Below, piece by piece: positions 8,058-16,524 of a stretch of DNA of 64,000 bases. Position 1 is the first letter of the stretch. Every line of letters begins with the position of its first letter. Origin of the DNA: Dyadobacter sp. Leaf189 (lineage in GTDB: Bacteria > Bacteroidota > Bacteroidia > Cytophagales > Spirosomataceae); assembly GCF_001424405.1 (NCBI RefSeq), contig NZ_LMPS01000006.1, positions 186,001-250,000 of the forward strand, written 5' to 3'. Below the pieces are notes generated by a model that was not told the DNA's origin, made no database searches, and saw only the letters and a list, made by a program, of their open reading frames with translations. A program made the translations under genes and the position numbers.

Positions 8058-8433
8058 ATAATCTAATTTTCAGGTCAAGCCCTGAATCAATTTTAGGTCT
8101 TAAAATGGAATAAATAACGATCGCTATGTTCTCTGCGGAAGGATTGAGGGATTGGAATTCGGGTACGTCAAGGTTCAGGTTTTTGTGGTCAAAACGATCG
8201 ACCACAAACTCCTTCAAAATGGCGCTGAGTACTTTCATATCCATCACATAACCTGTCTCAGGATCAACCGGACCGGTCACCTGTATGATCAGCTCATAGT
8301 TATGCCCATGAAAATTAGGGTTGTTGCATTTATCGAATACTGCTGCGTTCTTCTCCTCTGACCACGCCGGGTTATGAAGACGATGAGCCGCATTGAAATG
8401 CTCCTTCCGGAACACAGCCACCTTTTGCACCAT
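8017..8433 (-). CDS. 6-pyruvoyl-tetrahydropterin synthase / 6-carboxytetrahydropterin synthase (QueD) family
   Basis: About 138 residues. Zinc-binding histidines are visible in FNAAHRLH and FHGHNYEL, and the GYVMDMKVL and FDHKNLNLD segments fit the T-fold family. The substrate is the FolE product, dihydroneopterin triphosphate, so the pair folE-PTPS forms one pathway step after another. QueD (queuosine) versus PTPS (biopterin) cannot be settled from one sequence. I prefer the ATG at 8433; an in-frame GTG four codons upstream is possible. The last 41 bases overlap folE. Confidence 0.9.
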   Translation of the reverse strand: MVQKVAVFRKEHFNAAHRLHNPAWSEEKNAAVFDKCNNPNFHGHNYELIIQVTGPVDPETGYVMDMKVLSAILKEFVVDRFDHKNLNLDVPEFQSLNPSAENIAIVIYSILRPKIDSGLDLKIRLYETERNFVEYPAI

Positions 8434-8445
8434 ATTGTAAATCAC

Positions 8446-8765
8446 TTAAATAATGAATCCTTAAATGTCGTAACAAAGTATGTGTCCAACACATTTAAGG
8501 CGTGAGCCTGCGTGAAATGCTCTTTGGAGTCACTTGCTTTGGGTAAACGCCATACATTTCCAAAATGTTCACATCAATGCAAAATCATGTGCAGCTTCGT
8601 GGAATTATTTAATTCGTAAAAAAAATAAAAAACTACTTATTGCATGTAAATTGCGCTCAAACGCAGAATAAAGAAGAGCCTGAATGGCGATTATTCAGTA
8701 TTGTATATAAATAGTTAAATTTCGCGACAAATAACCCCCCGGAAAGTCCATTAACCAACATTTAA
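8446..8765. other. Intergenic region between PTPS and the sugar transporter
   Basis: 320 bases, AT-rich, between divergent genes. It holds a perfect 10-bp inverted repeat, CCTTAAATGT (8459-8468) and ACATTTAAGG (8491-8500), with a nested ATGTGT/ACACAT (8480-8485 and 8489-8494). A near -7 box TAAATTTC at 8716-8723 precedes the transporter, without a good -33. No ORF or RNA gene recognised. Confidence 0.6.
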
Positions 8766-9989
8766 ATGAGCAAAAAAAATAGCTACCTGGTTCCTCTCCT
8801 TATCATTGGTATCATCTTTTTCATCATGGGTTTCGTGACCTGGGTCAACGGAACACTGATCAGTTTCTTCAAAAAGGCATTTTCGCTGGATAACACCAGT
8901 TCCTACCTGGTAACTTTCGCATTCTTTATTTCCTATACCTTAATGGCAATCCCGTCCTCACTTGTTCTCAAAAAGACGGGTTTTAAGAATGGAATGTCGA
9001 TCGCATTGCTGGTAATGGCGGCTGGTACCCTGATATTTATACCTGCCGCTTCCATGGCGTCTTACGGACTCTTCCTGGTGGGTTTATTCACGATAGGGAT
9101 CGGACTTACGGTATTGCAAACTGCCTCAAACCCTTACGTTACGATTCTTGGGCCGCGTGAAAGTGCTGCGCAGCGTATCAGTATCATGGGGATTGCCAAC
9201 AAAACAGCCGGTGTAATCAGCCAGCTGATTTTTGGCCAGTTGCTACTGGCAGGCGCCTCGTCTGTTGATCCGAAAGATGAGCTCGATAAAGTGGTCACTC
9301 CTTACATTGTACTTACACTTGTGCTCGTGGCTACTGCGATCATGATCCGGTTCTCAAAAGGACTGGTGGAAGTGAGCGAAGAGGAAGAAGAGCCGGTGGT
9401 AAGCTCGTCGCAGGTTGTTGTAACCAAAACAAGCGTATTGCAATTCCCTAACCTTGTCATGGGTGTGATTGCATTGTTCTGTTATGTGGGTGTAGAGGTA
9501 ATCGCCGGTGACACGATTATCAGTTATGGGATCGACCTGGGCTTTGCAGAAGAAGAGGCGCGCCTTTTTGGTACCTACACACTTTATGGAATGATGTTCG
9601 GCTACATTCTCGGTGTTGCATTGATCCCTAAATATGTTTCTCAACAAGCTTACCTCAAATTCTGCGCGATCCTGGGTGTAATTGTTACATTGGTTGCAGT
9701 AAATTCAACGGGCTTCACTTCCGTACTTTGCATTGCAATATTAGGTTTTGCCAATGCGGTAATCTGGCCTGCGCTCTGGCCGTTGTCGCTGAGCGGTTTG
9801 GGTAAGTTTACCAAAACTGCTTCTGCGCTTCTGGTAATGGGTATATCGGGTGGCGCTATTCTGCCGCTTGTGTACGGAGGCATCGCTGATTCCATCGGCA
9901 GCACGCAGCAGGCTTACTGGATCATGTTGCCGCTCTACCTGTTTATTCTCTATTTCGGTCTGTTTGGCCACAAAAAGAAAAGCTGGTAG
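8766..9989 (+). CDS. Sugar MFS transporter, FucP/GluP type
   Basis: A 407-residue inner-membrane permease with about 12 transmembrane segments. The N-terminal FFIMGFVTWVNGTLISFFKKAF and TASNPYVTILGPRESAAQRI are characteristic of the fucose/glucose/galactose:proton symporters of the FHS family. It is followed after 3 bases by a GHMP-family sugar kinase, so the pair probably imports and phosphorylates one sugar. The sugar itself is unknown. Confidence 0.9.
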   Translation: MSKKNSYLVPLLIIGIIFFIMGFVTWVNGTLISFFKKAFSLDNTSSYLVTFAFFISYTLMAIPSSLVLKKTGFKNGMSIALLVMAAGTLIFIPAASMASYGLFLVGLFTIGIGLTVLQTASNPYVTILGPRESAAQRISIMGIANKTAGVISQLIFGQLLLAGASSVDPKDELDKVVTPYIVLTLVLVATAIMIRFSKGLVEVSEEEEEPVVSSSQVVVTKTSVLQFPNLVMGVIALFCYVGVEVIAGDTIISYGIDLGFAEEEARLFGTYTLYGMMFGYILGVALIPKYVSQQAYLKFCAILGVIVTLVAVNSTGFTSVLCIAILGFANAVIWPALWPLSLSGLGKFTKTASALLVMGISGGAILPLVYGGIADSIGSTQQAYWIMLPLYLFILYFGLFGHKKKSW

Positions 9990-9992
9990 TTC

Positions 9993-11084
9993 ATGAGAAT
10001 TTCAACTTCCGGCCGCATTTGTCTCTTTGGTGAACACCAGGATTATCTTGGATTACCCGTCATCGCAGCCGCTATATCGCGCAGGATCAGTATCGACGGT
10101 ACTTACCGGAACGACGATCAGGTGATCCTGCATTTGCCTGATCTGGGTATCAGGGAAGATTTCTCCCTCCGAGATACCTTTCCCTATGTGGTGCAGCGTG
10201 ATTATTTTCGCAGTACCATCAATGTGCTGAGGCGAAAGGGACTTGTCTTTTCAAGAGGTTTTGAATGTACCATTCACGGTAACATTCCCATCAATTCAGG
10301 TACGTCAAGTTCGTCTGCCCTCATTGTTTCCTGGGCGCACTTCCTGGACAGAATGAGCGATAATCCTGCCAACTATTCTCAGAAGGAGCTTGGGGAAATT
10401 GCCAATGCAGCCGAGGTACTCGAATTCGGAGAACCCGGCGGCATGATGGACCACTATTCTACGGCAATCGGAAATGTGATTTACCTCGAATCCACGCCCG
10501 AAATCAAGGTTGAAACGCTCACGCCCAAGCTGGGCACCTTCGTTCTCGGGGATTCCCTTGAACCAAAAGATACCCTCGGGATTCTGGCAAGGTGCCGATT
10601 CGGAATGGAAGACGTGATTAAAAAGGTAACCTCGTTCAACCCGCAATTTTCTATTTTCAGCACACCGCCTGAGCATCTTACTGACTACCGGAACATTCTT
10701 TCAGACGACGAGCTCGGACTTTTGCGTGCCAATGTAGAGGACCGGGATATATTGCTGGAAGGCAAGGCCCTTTTGAGCCAGAGTGCGGAAGAAGCTGTCG
10801 ATCAATTATTTGACAAGCATTTTGGTGACCTGCTTTACAGGCACTATAAAAACCTCCGCGATTTTAAACGCACTTCCACTCCCAAGATAGAGCGGATGAT
10901 GGATGCAGCCTTACTCGCAGGTGCATTGGGCGGAAAGATAAACGGATCAGGCGGCGGTGGCTGTATGTTCGTTTACGCGCCGGAAAAAGCCGAAGAGGTT
11001 GCCGCGGCGATTGAAAGAGAAGGCGGAAAAAGTTACATCATCACAGTCGATTCCGGCACGAGGATTGAAGATGCAAACCCTTAA
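9993..11084 (+). CDS. GHMP-family sugar kinase, galactokinase-like
   Basis: 363 residues. N-terminal signature GRICLFGEHQDYLG (7-20) resembles the galactokinase GEHTDY motif; the ATP loop PINSGTSSSSAL sits near 100; the C-terminal GHMP domain has GKINGSGGGGCMFVYA near 310-325. The family phosphorylates sugars or mevalonate at a hydroxyl with ATP. Coupling to a FucP-like permease (3-base gap) favours a sugar kinase over mevalonate kinase, although ispG downstream shows that isoprenoids here come from the MEP route, which needs no mevalonate kinase. Substrate not assigned. Confidence 0.8.
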   Translation: MRISTSGRICLFGEHQDYLGLPVIAAAISRRISIDGTYRNDDQVILHLPDLGIREDFSLRDTFPYVVQRDYFRSTINVLRRKGLVFSRGFECTIHGNIPINSGTSSSSALIVSWAHFLDRMSDNPANYSQKELGEIANAAEVLEFGEPGGMMDHYSTAIGNVIYLESTPEIKVETLTPKLGTFVLGDSLEPKDTLGILARCRFGMEDVIKKVTSFNPQFSIFSTPPEHLTDYRNILSDDELGLLRANVEDRDILLEGKALLSQSAEEAVDQLFDKHFGDLLYRHYKNLRDFKRTSTPKIERMMDAALLAGALGGKINGSGGGGCMFVYAPEKAEEVAAAIEREGGKSYIITVDSGTRIEDANP

Positions 11085-11157
11085 AAAGGCACGAATGTAA
11101 TTCCGATTGTGTTATTCTTTTAAGACCTTTGTGCTTACCGGATCACATTCAAATTCC

Positions 11158-13161
11158 ATGATCATCGCACCTTCTGAGACAAAAAATAACTTATACTGTC
11201 CTTCGCTGACAGCATATCAACGCAGAAAAACTATTACAATTCAGATCGGAGACCTGCCCATGGGCTCTGATTACCCGATCCGGGTTCAATCCATGACAAC
11301 CGTAGACACAATGGATACCCAGGGTTCCATTGACGAGGTTGTGCGCATGGTGGATTCCGGATGTGAATACGTGCGGATCACAGCTCCGAGTGTGAAAGAG
11401 GCTCAGAACCTTGAAAATATTAGAAACGGTCTGCGCAAGCTCGGTATCAATGTTCCATTGATTGCGGACATTCATTTTACACCTAACGCAGCAGAGCTAG
11501 CCGCGCGCATTGTCGAGAAAGTGAGGATTAACCCCGGAAACTACGCCGACAAAAAGCGATTTGAAATCATAGATTATACAGACGCTTCCTACGCGGCCGA
11601 GCTTGAAAGGATCAGGGAAAAATTCATTCCGCTGGTCAGGATCTGCAAGGAGTATGGGACAGCAATGCGCATTGGTACCAACCACGGCTCCCTTTCTGAC
11701 AGGATATTAAGCCGTTACGGCGACACACCGCTGGGTATGGTGGAATCCGCACTGGAATTCCTGCGGATCTGCGAGGAGCTGAACTACTATAACATCGCAT
11801 TGTCGATGAAATCCAGTAACACCCAGGTGATGGTAGAAGCTTACCGCCTGCTGGTGCAGCGCCTGGATGAAGAAGGTCTTAAACCTTATCCGCTTCACCT
11901 CGGCGTAACCGAGGCGGGTGAGGCAGAAGACGGGCGGATCAAATCGGCGGTGGGTATCGGTACTTTGCTGGAAGATGGATTGGGAGATACCGTGAGGGTC
12001 TCACTTACGGAAGCACCCGAAAAAGAGGCGCCTGTTGCGCGTGCATTGGTCGAGCGGTACACCAATCGCGTCCCACACGATGAGATCGAGCCTATTGCGG
12101 GCTGCCCGATTAATCCCTTTCAATATACCCGGAGAGATACTTACGAAGTCAATAACCTTGGTCACCTGAACGTACCCAGAGTTATCGCTGACTACTCTGA
12201 TATACCGGTTCAAAACCTTTCAGACCTGAAAAGTATCGGCCATTTTTTCCTTCCGGTGCCGGATAAATGGGCAATGAACGATTTGGGTGCTGACTACATT
12301 TATACTGCCAAAAATCCCATTCCCTTCATGCTCCCAAATGGTTTGAAGGAAATACTGGATTACGAACAATGGCTGCAACATCCTGAAAAAGACAGCAAAT
12401 TCCCATTGTTTGAAGCAGAAGAATGGACCGCAGAAATAAGCGGAAAAAGTGGGCAGCTCAACTTTGTAAAAGGTAACATTCATTCTTTTGACAATACCTT
12501 CCTGAACAATATCAGGGAGAGTGACAGGATCGTACTGGTTGTTTTTACTCAGAACAAACATGCAATGCCCGAGCTGCGCAGGTTTTTCTACAAATTAACT
12601 GAGCTGAAAATCAAGGTACCTGTCATTGTTCAGAGAAGCTACAAGACGGATATCGGCGATAAGCTGACACTTTATTCTGCAACTGATATCGGCGGCTTGC
12701 TGGTGGACGGATTTGGCGATGGTGTAATACTTAGCCCTGATTTTGATGAAAATACATTGCACGACGACAAGCTGACCATTGCCGCTTCCTATAACAATAT
12801 CGCTTTCGGGATTTTGCAGGCAGCGCGTACAAGAATGTCGAAAACGGAATATATCTCATGCCCATCGTGCGGCAGGACGCTTTTTGACCTGCAGGAAACC
12901 ACAGCAATGATCCGTAAGCATACTGAGCACCTGAAAGGCGTGAAAATTGGTATCATGGGCTGCATTGTAAATGGCCCGGGCGAAATGGCCGACGCGGATT
13001 ATGGTTATGTGGGAATGGGTAAAGACAAAATTGCCTTGTATCGCGGCCAGGAAGTAATAAAAAGATCGGTAACGGCGGCGAAGGCAGTGGAAGAGCTGAT
13101 TGAGCTTATTCGTGAAGATGGCCGCTGGATTGAACCGGAGGAGAGAGAGGTGTATGTTTAG
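11158..13161 (+). CDS. ispG: 4-hydroxy-3-methylbut-2-en-1-yl diphosphate synthase (IspG/GcpE), long form
   Basis: Penultimate MEP-pathway enzyme, a [4Fe-4S] reductive dehydratase making HMBPP. From the ATG at 11158 it has 667 residues, well above the roughly 370 of E. coli IspG, because a large domain is inserted between the N-terminal TIM barrel (about 1-290) and the C-terminal cluster domain, as in chlamydial and plant enzymes. Cluster cysteines are in SCPSCGRTLF and MGCIVNGPGEMADAD. A TTG 17 codons upstream keeps the frame open, but ATG is preferred because the protein motifs start after it. No partner MEP gene is adjacent. Confidence 0.94.
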   Translation: MIIAPSETKNNLYCPSLTAYQRRKTITIQIGDLPMGSDYPIRVQSMTTVDTMDTQGSIDEVVRMVDSGCEYVRITAPSVKEAQNLENIRNGLRKLGINVPLIADIHFTPNAAELAARIVEKVRINPGNYADKKRFEIIDYTDASYAAELERIREKFIPLVRICKEYGTAMRIGTNHGSLSDRILSRYGDTPLGMVESALEFLRICEELNYYNIALSMKSSNTQVMVEAYRLLVQRLDEEGLKPYPLHLGVTEAGEAEDGRIKSAVGIGTLLEDGLGDTVRVSLTEAPEKEAPVARALVERYTNRVPHDEIEPIAGCPINPFQYTRRDTYEVNNLGHLNVPRVIADYSDIPVQNLSDLKSIGHFFLPVPDKWAMNDLGADYIYTAKNPIPFMLPNGLKEILDYEQWLQHPEKDSKFPLFEAEEWTAEISGKSGQLNFVKGNIHSFDNTFLNNIRESDRIVLVVFTQNKHAMPELRRFFYKLTELKIKVPVIVQRSYKTDIGDKLTLYSATDIGGLLVDGFGDGVILSPDFDENTLHDDKLTIAASYNNIAFGILQAARTRMSKTEYISCPSCGRTLFDLQETTAMIRKHTEHLKGVKIGIMGCIVNGPGEMADADYGYVGMGKDKIALYRGQEVIKRSVTAAKAVEELIELIREDGRWIEPEEREVYV

Positions 13162-13164
13162 TCA

Positions 13165-13331
13165 AAAGCTGTTAGCTGTTAGCTATTAGCTATCGGCTTT
13201 TAGTGTTGCTGAATAGCTTCTAAGACCTACAATGGACTTTCAGCATGTATACTTTGTTTAAGAAAAGGCAGAATTAAAAAACTAACAGCTAACTGCTAAT
13301 AGCTAATAGCCAACAGCCAAGAGCTACCAGC
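13165..13331. repeat. AGCTGTTAGC-word repeat, inverted pair (family B)
   Basis: Left part (13165-13203) is built from AGCTGTTAGCTGTTAGCTAT; the right part (13280-13331) carries the complement, CTAACAGCTAACTGCTAATA and further AACAGC words. About 75 bases separate them, and the whole could fold into a long imperfect hairpin. It fills the space between ispG and the 59-residue protein. Similar word strings occur at 39233-39271 and 54951-55016. Confidence 0.7.
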
Positions 13332-13340
13332 ACCAATTAT

Positions 13341-13520
13341 ATGAAAAAGTACTTCCAACTGGGCGACGTGTTTTACTACTTCGTGCGGGTTTTCAAGAAA
13401 AAAGACCCGAATGCGCCCGACTCATTTAACCTGCGCATGATGCATGGAATCAACCGCATTTCCATCATCATGTTCCTGATTTGTCTTATTGTAATGATCG
13501 TAAGAGCATTGACCAGATGA
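13341..13520 (+). CDS. Small single-pass membrane protein (59 aa)
   Basis: Translation begins MKKYFQLGDVFYYFVRVFKK, has a basic middle (FNLRMMHGINR) and ends in one hydrophobic helix rich in Ile, Met and Leu (about 41-55), then RALTR. This is typical of small conserved Bacteroidota inner-membrane proteins; it resembles what I remember of DUF6728, which is not a firm assignment. Its TGA overlaps the ATG of the MmcQ/YjbR gene in an ATGA junction, which strongly suggests both are real and translationally coupled. Function unknown. Confidence 0.75.
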   Translation: MKKYFQLGDVFYYFVRVFKKKDPNAPDSFNLRMMHGINRISIIMFLICLIVMIVRALTR

Positions 13521-13870
13521 ATTTAGAAACATTGCGTGAGTATTGCCTTGAACAACCCGGTGTTACCGAAGAACTGCCTTTCGGACCTGATACACTTGTT
13601 TTCAAGGTTAAAGGCAAGGTATTTCTGCTCACCTCGCTGGATTCACCACAGTTTGGATTTAATGTAAAATGTGACCCGGAAAAAGCAATAGAGCTAAGAG
13701 AAAAATACCCGGACGTTTTGCCCGGGTATCACATGAATAAGAAACACTGGAATACTGTCAATGTAAACGGCAGCATTCCCGGTGATTTGTTATTTGAATG
13801 GGTGAAAGAGTCTTATGATCTTGTCGTGAAGAGCTTGCCTAAAAAGGAGCAGGCAACGTTAATCAAATAA
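13517..13870 (+). CDS. MmcQ/YjbR family protein
   Basis: 117 residues from the ATG that overlaps the preceding stop (an in-frame upstream extension exists but would run through the small gene). The family has a CyaY-like DNA-binding fold; members are small cytoplasmic proteins of unclear role. Recognisable segments are REYCLEQPGVTEELPFGPDT near the N terminus, VFLLTSLDSPQFGFNVKCDP in the middle and PGYHMNKKHWNTV near 75. Length is normal for the family. Confidence 0.9.
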   Translation: MNLETLREYCLEQPGVTEELPFGPDTLVFKVKGKVFLLTSLDSPQFGFNVKCDPEKAIELREKYPDVLPGYHMNKKHWNTVNVNGSIPGDLLFEWVKESYDLVVKSLPKKEQATLIK

Positions 13871-13887
13871 CGGGGAGGGTCGCACAT

Positions 13888-13970
13888 CCCTTCGACCGCC
13901 GGGCGGCCCCGTGCGCTCAGGGTGACAAGACATAGTTGAAGCTTTGTCACCCTGAGCGCAGTCGAAGGGC
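13888..13970. repeat. Dispersed palindrome family A, two-arm copy with GC-rich insertion
   Basis: Right arm 13942-13970 is CTTTGTCACCCTGAGCGCAG followed by TCGAAGGGC. The left arm 13888-13929 is its complement, but interrupted by 15 GC-rich bases (13897-13911) after CCCTTCGAC. The arms otherwise pair across a 12-base loop. The right arm touches the stop codon of gldC on the minus strand. Confidence 0.75.
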
Positions 13971-14311
13971 TACTTCGCAGCCTTCATTTCTTCATCCAAC
14001 TTCTTGCTGAGTGTTTCGCACAAGCCTTCGATTGCTTCTGCCATGACGCGGTCGTTTGTTGCAGTCAGCATGGTATCGGCAATTCCGCTCATAAGTTCGA
14101 TATAGAAGCGCTTCATTTCAAAAACCTCCATATCCTTCGTCCAAAGGTCAATTTTGAGGGTACCTCTGTGGTAATGGTCCCAAACGGCAATGGCAATGGC
14201 GCGGGTGTCGTTGATACCTTCATTCGGGTTGTCGGTAGCATCCCAGAATATCTTTTCAGGTATATTTTTATCGTCTAATTCAACGGTGAAATGTATTTCT
14301 GACTTTTTCAT
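13970..14311 (-). CDS. gldC: Gliding motility protein GldC
   Basis: 113 residues from the ATG at 14311 (the ORF stays open 7 codons further, but MKKSEIHFTVELD fits the family start). GldC is a small cytoplasmic protein first found in Flavobacterium gliding; its removal reduces gliding there. Diagnostic segments are AIAVWDHYHRGTLKIDLWTK near 45-63 and DMEVFEMKRFYIELM after it. No other gld or spr gene is in the window, as is common for gldC in non-gliding Bacteroidota too, so motility cannot be inferred. The stop touches a family A repeat. Confidence 0.85.
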   Translation of the reverse strand: MKKSEIHFTVELDDKNIPEKIFWDATDNPNEGINDTRAIAIAVWDHYHRGTLKIDLWTKDMEVFEMKRFYIELMSGIADTMLTATNDRVMAEAIEGLCETLSKKLDEEMKAAK

Positions 14312-14368
14312 AACGGTGTTAATTTTCAGCAAAAGTAAGCATTTGCCGTTTACAAAAGCCGGATAACG

Positions 14369-15097
14369 CTACTTTCCGGACTTGCTGAAAACCTTCTTCA
14401 ACAAATCAGTTACCCTCGCACCTGGGTTCTCGCGGATCTTCTTTTCCTCCTGCGCGATCAGAACATACAGTCCGTCAATGGTTTTCTGCGTGGCGTATTC
14501 TTTGAGATTAGGATTAACCTTCTTTACCAATGGAATCTGGTTGTAGGTACTTACAATGTCTGTATAATATTCAGTCGCCTTGTTGAGGTTCAATGTACTG
14601 TCTACAACCGGGTAAAAGGTTTTGAACAGATCATCATTGGTCGACTTTCTCAGGTACTGTGTTGCCGCATCATCCTGGCCTTTGAGGATACCAAGTGCAT
14701 CGGGTACAGTCATGGAAGTGATTGCTTTGACGAAGATTGGCTTCGACTTCTTTGCGGCATCCTCGGCTGCGCGGTTGAGTGACAATGTAAACTTGTCTAC
14801 CTGGGCGCCCAGTCCCATTTTCCTTAAAGTCTCTGCAACTTTCTGCGCCTCAGGAGGTACGGCAATCTTGATCAGCTCATTTTTAAAAAAACCATCAACC
14901 TTGGAAGCTTCTGCCGATCCGTTGCTGATACCCACATTCAGCGCCTCTTTCAATCCCTGAACGATCTCATTTTCGGCAAGGCCGGTGTTATTCTTTCCTC
15001 CTACTTTATCGAACACCTTTCCCAGGTTAAACTGCGCCATGGAAGCGGTAGCTGAAAGCAGGGAAAACAACGTAAGAGCTATAATTTTATGTTTCAT
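14369..15097 (-). CDS. DUF4197 domain-containing exported protein
   Basis: 242 residues from the ATG at 15097, chosen because a signal peptide follows at once: MKHKIIALTLFSLLSATASM with cleavage probably near AQFN. The mature part is helical and matches DUF4197, with GLKEALNVGISNG near 45 and the conserved NDDLFKTFYPVV and QKTIDGLYVLIAQEEKKIR blocks. Periplasmic or lipoprotein-like location; function unknown. It stands alone, divergent from cinA. Confidence 0.88.
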   Translation of the reverse strand: MKHKIIALTLFSLLSATASMAQFNLGKVFDKVGGKNNTGLAENEIVQGLKEALNVGISNGSAEASKVDGFFKNELIKIAVPPEAQKVAETLRKMGLGAQVDKFTLSLNRAAEDAAKKSKPIFVKAITSMTVPDALGILKGQDDAATQYLRKSTNDDLFKTFYPVVDSTLNLNKATEYYTDIVSTYNQIPLVKKVNPNLKEYATQKTIDGLYVLIAQEEKKIRENPGARVTDLLKKVFSKSGK

Positions 15098-15160
15098 TAC
15101 AAAAGACTTGGTTGGTACTGGACTAAGGTTCAAACGTACTCAATAACGATTAATTTTACT

Positions 15161-15168
15161 TATTTTTG
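15161..15168 (+). promoter_or_regulatory. Candidate -7 element upstream of cinA
   Basis: TATTTTTG matches TAnnTTTG, about 35 bases before the cinA start. No clear TTG is found at the right distance upstream, so this rests on the -7 box alone. Confidence 0.35.
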
Positions 15169-15203
15169 GGAATTAACGGTTCTTAACAATCCATTTCAAC
15201 GAG

Positions 15204-16475
15204 ATGATTTCTTCGACAAGGGCTGAAATAATTACCATCGGTGACGAGATACTTTTTGGTCAGATTACCGACACCAATACTCAATGGATTGGCACTCAAC
15301 TAACTGACATCGGCATTCGTCCGGTGCGAAAAACTTCTGTTGGAGACAACAAGCAGGATATACTTAATGCATTCGCAGAAGCAAGTCAGCGCGTGCAGGT
15401 AATTATAGTTACAGGAGGTCTCGGACCAACCCGCGACGATATCACCAAACACACATTTTGCGAATATTTCGGAACTGAACTTGAAATCAATCAGGACGCC
15501 CTGGCCCTGGTTACCTCGTTTTTTAAAAAAAGAGGCCGCGCCATGACCGAGATGAATATTCAACAGGCAGCACTACCCAAAAACTGTACCTATATACCAA
15601 ACCTTTGGGGAACAGCTCCCGGAATGTGGTTTGAAAAAGACAATGTCGTGTATGTTTCACTGCCCGGGGTTCCTTATGAAATGAAGAACCTGATGGAGCA
15701 CGAGATTCTGCCAAGACTGAAAGCCAAGTTCCCGACTTCTATCATTCAGCATAAATCCATTCGTACGATCGGAATAGGTGAATCCTTTCTGGCTGAGAAG
15801 ATAGCCGATTGGGAAACTGCATTGCCGCCCCATATCAAGCTAGCCTACCTGCCCCATTTCGGCCAGGTTCGCCTGCGGCTAACAGGTACCGGCACCGATC
15901 AGGCGCTTCTTGAAAAAGAGTTGCAGGATCAGGTTGGTAAGGTTATGCCGATCATAGAGGAACACGTATTCGGCTTTGATATTGATGAACTCGAAACGGT
16001 TATAGGCTCCTTGCTGATGCAAAATCAGGCTACATTAGCCACCGCAGAAAGCTGTACAGGAGGCTATGTGGCCAGCCGCATTACCGCGGTCGCAGGATCG
16101 TCCCGCTATTTTGAAGGCTCCGTCGTGAGTTATAGCAATTCGATAAAAATGAATGTGCTGGGTGTAAAGAAAGAAACCCTGGATGCATTCGGAGCGGTGA
16201 GCGAGCAAACTGCCCGCGAAATGGCCGAAGGAGCAAGAAACGTTCTGAATACAACTTTTGCAATCGCCACAACCGGCATTGCCGGACCTGATGGAGGCAC
16301 ACCAGAAAAGCCCGTGGGTACAGTCTGGATTGCATGTGCAGGACCGGATGAAACCTTTACGCAGCTGCTGACTTTGCGAAACGACAGGAAAATAAACATT
16401 GAACTTACATCTTCCTATGTACTTAATCTTTTAAGAAAAACCATATTGAAAGCCAATCTGGTAACAAAAGCTTAG
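15204..16475 (+). CDS. cinA: CinA family nicotinamide-nucleotide amidohydrolase / competence-damage protein
   Basis: 423 residues in two domains. The N-terminal MoaB/MogA-like domain (about 1-170) has ITIGDEILFGQITDTNT and TGGLGPTRDDIT; the C-terminal PncC-type domain (about 260-420) has ATAESCTGG and ATTGIAGPDGG. CinA proteins deamidate NMN and/or hydrolyse ADP-ribose, in pyridine-nucleotide salvage. Length is normal for the full two-domain form. First gene of a same-strand run that continues with E2, deoxyribonucleotidase and a two-component system. Confidence 0.95.
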   Translation: MISSTRAEIITIGDEILFGQITDTNTQWIGTQLTDIGIRPVRKTSVGDNKQDILNAFAEASQRVQVIIVTGGLGPTRDDITKHTFCEYFGTELEINQDALALVTSFFKKRGRAMTEMNIQQAALPKNCTYIPNLWGTAPGMWFEKDNVVYVSLPGVPYEMKNLMEHEILPRLKAKFPTSIIQHKSIRTIGIGESFLAEKIADWETALPPHIKLAYLPHFGQVRLRLTGTGTDQALLEKELQDQVGKVMPIIEEHVFGFDIDELETVIGSLLMQNQATLATAESCTGGYVASRITAVAGSSRYFEGSVVSYSNSIKMNVLGVKKETLDAFGAVSEQTAREMAEGARNVLNTTFAIATTGIAGPDGGTPEKPVGTVWIACAGPDETFTQLLTLRNDRKINIELTSSYVLNLLRKTILKANLVTKA

Positions 16476-16524
16476 GTAATTGATCAATTACGGGCAACCA
16501 TTGTTGCCGGTTAATATAGTCTTT

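Noticed and set aside
11107..11157. TTG-started N-terminal extension of ispG
   Set aside because: Not family-like and lies in the intergenic region; the ATG at 11158 is better.
13165..13331. CRISPR array or insertion-sequence ends
   Set aside because: No fixed repeat-spacer period, no transposase frame between the arms.
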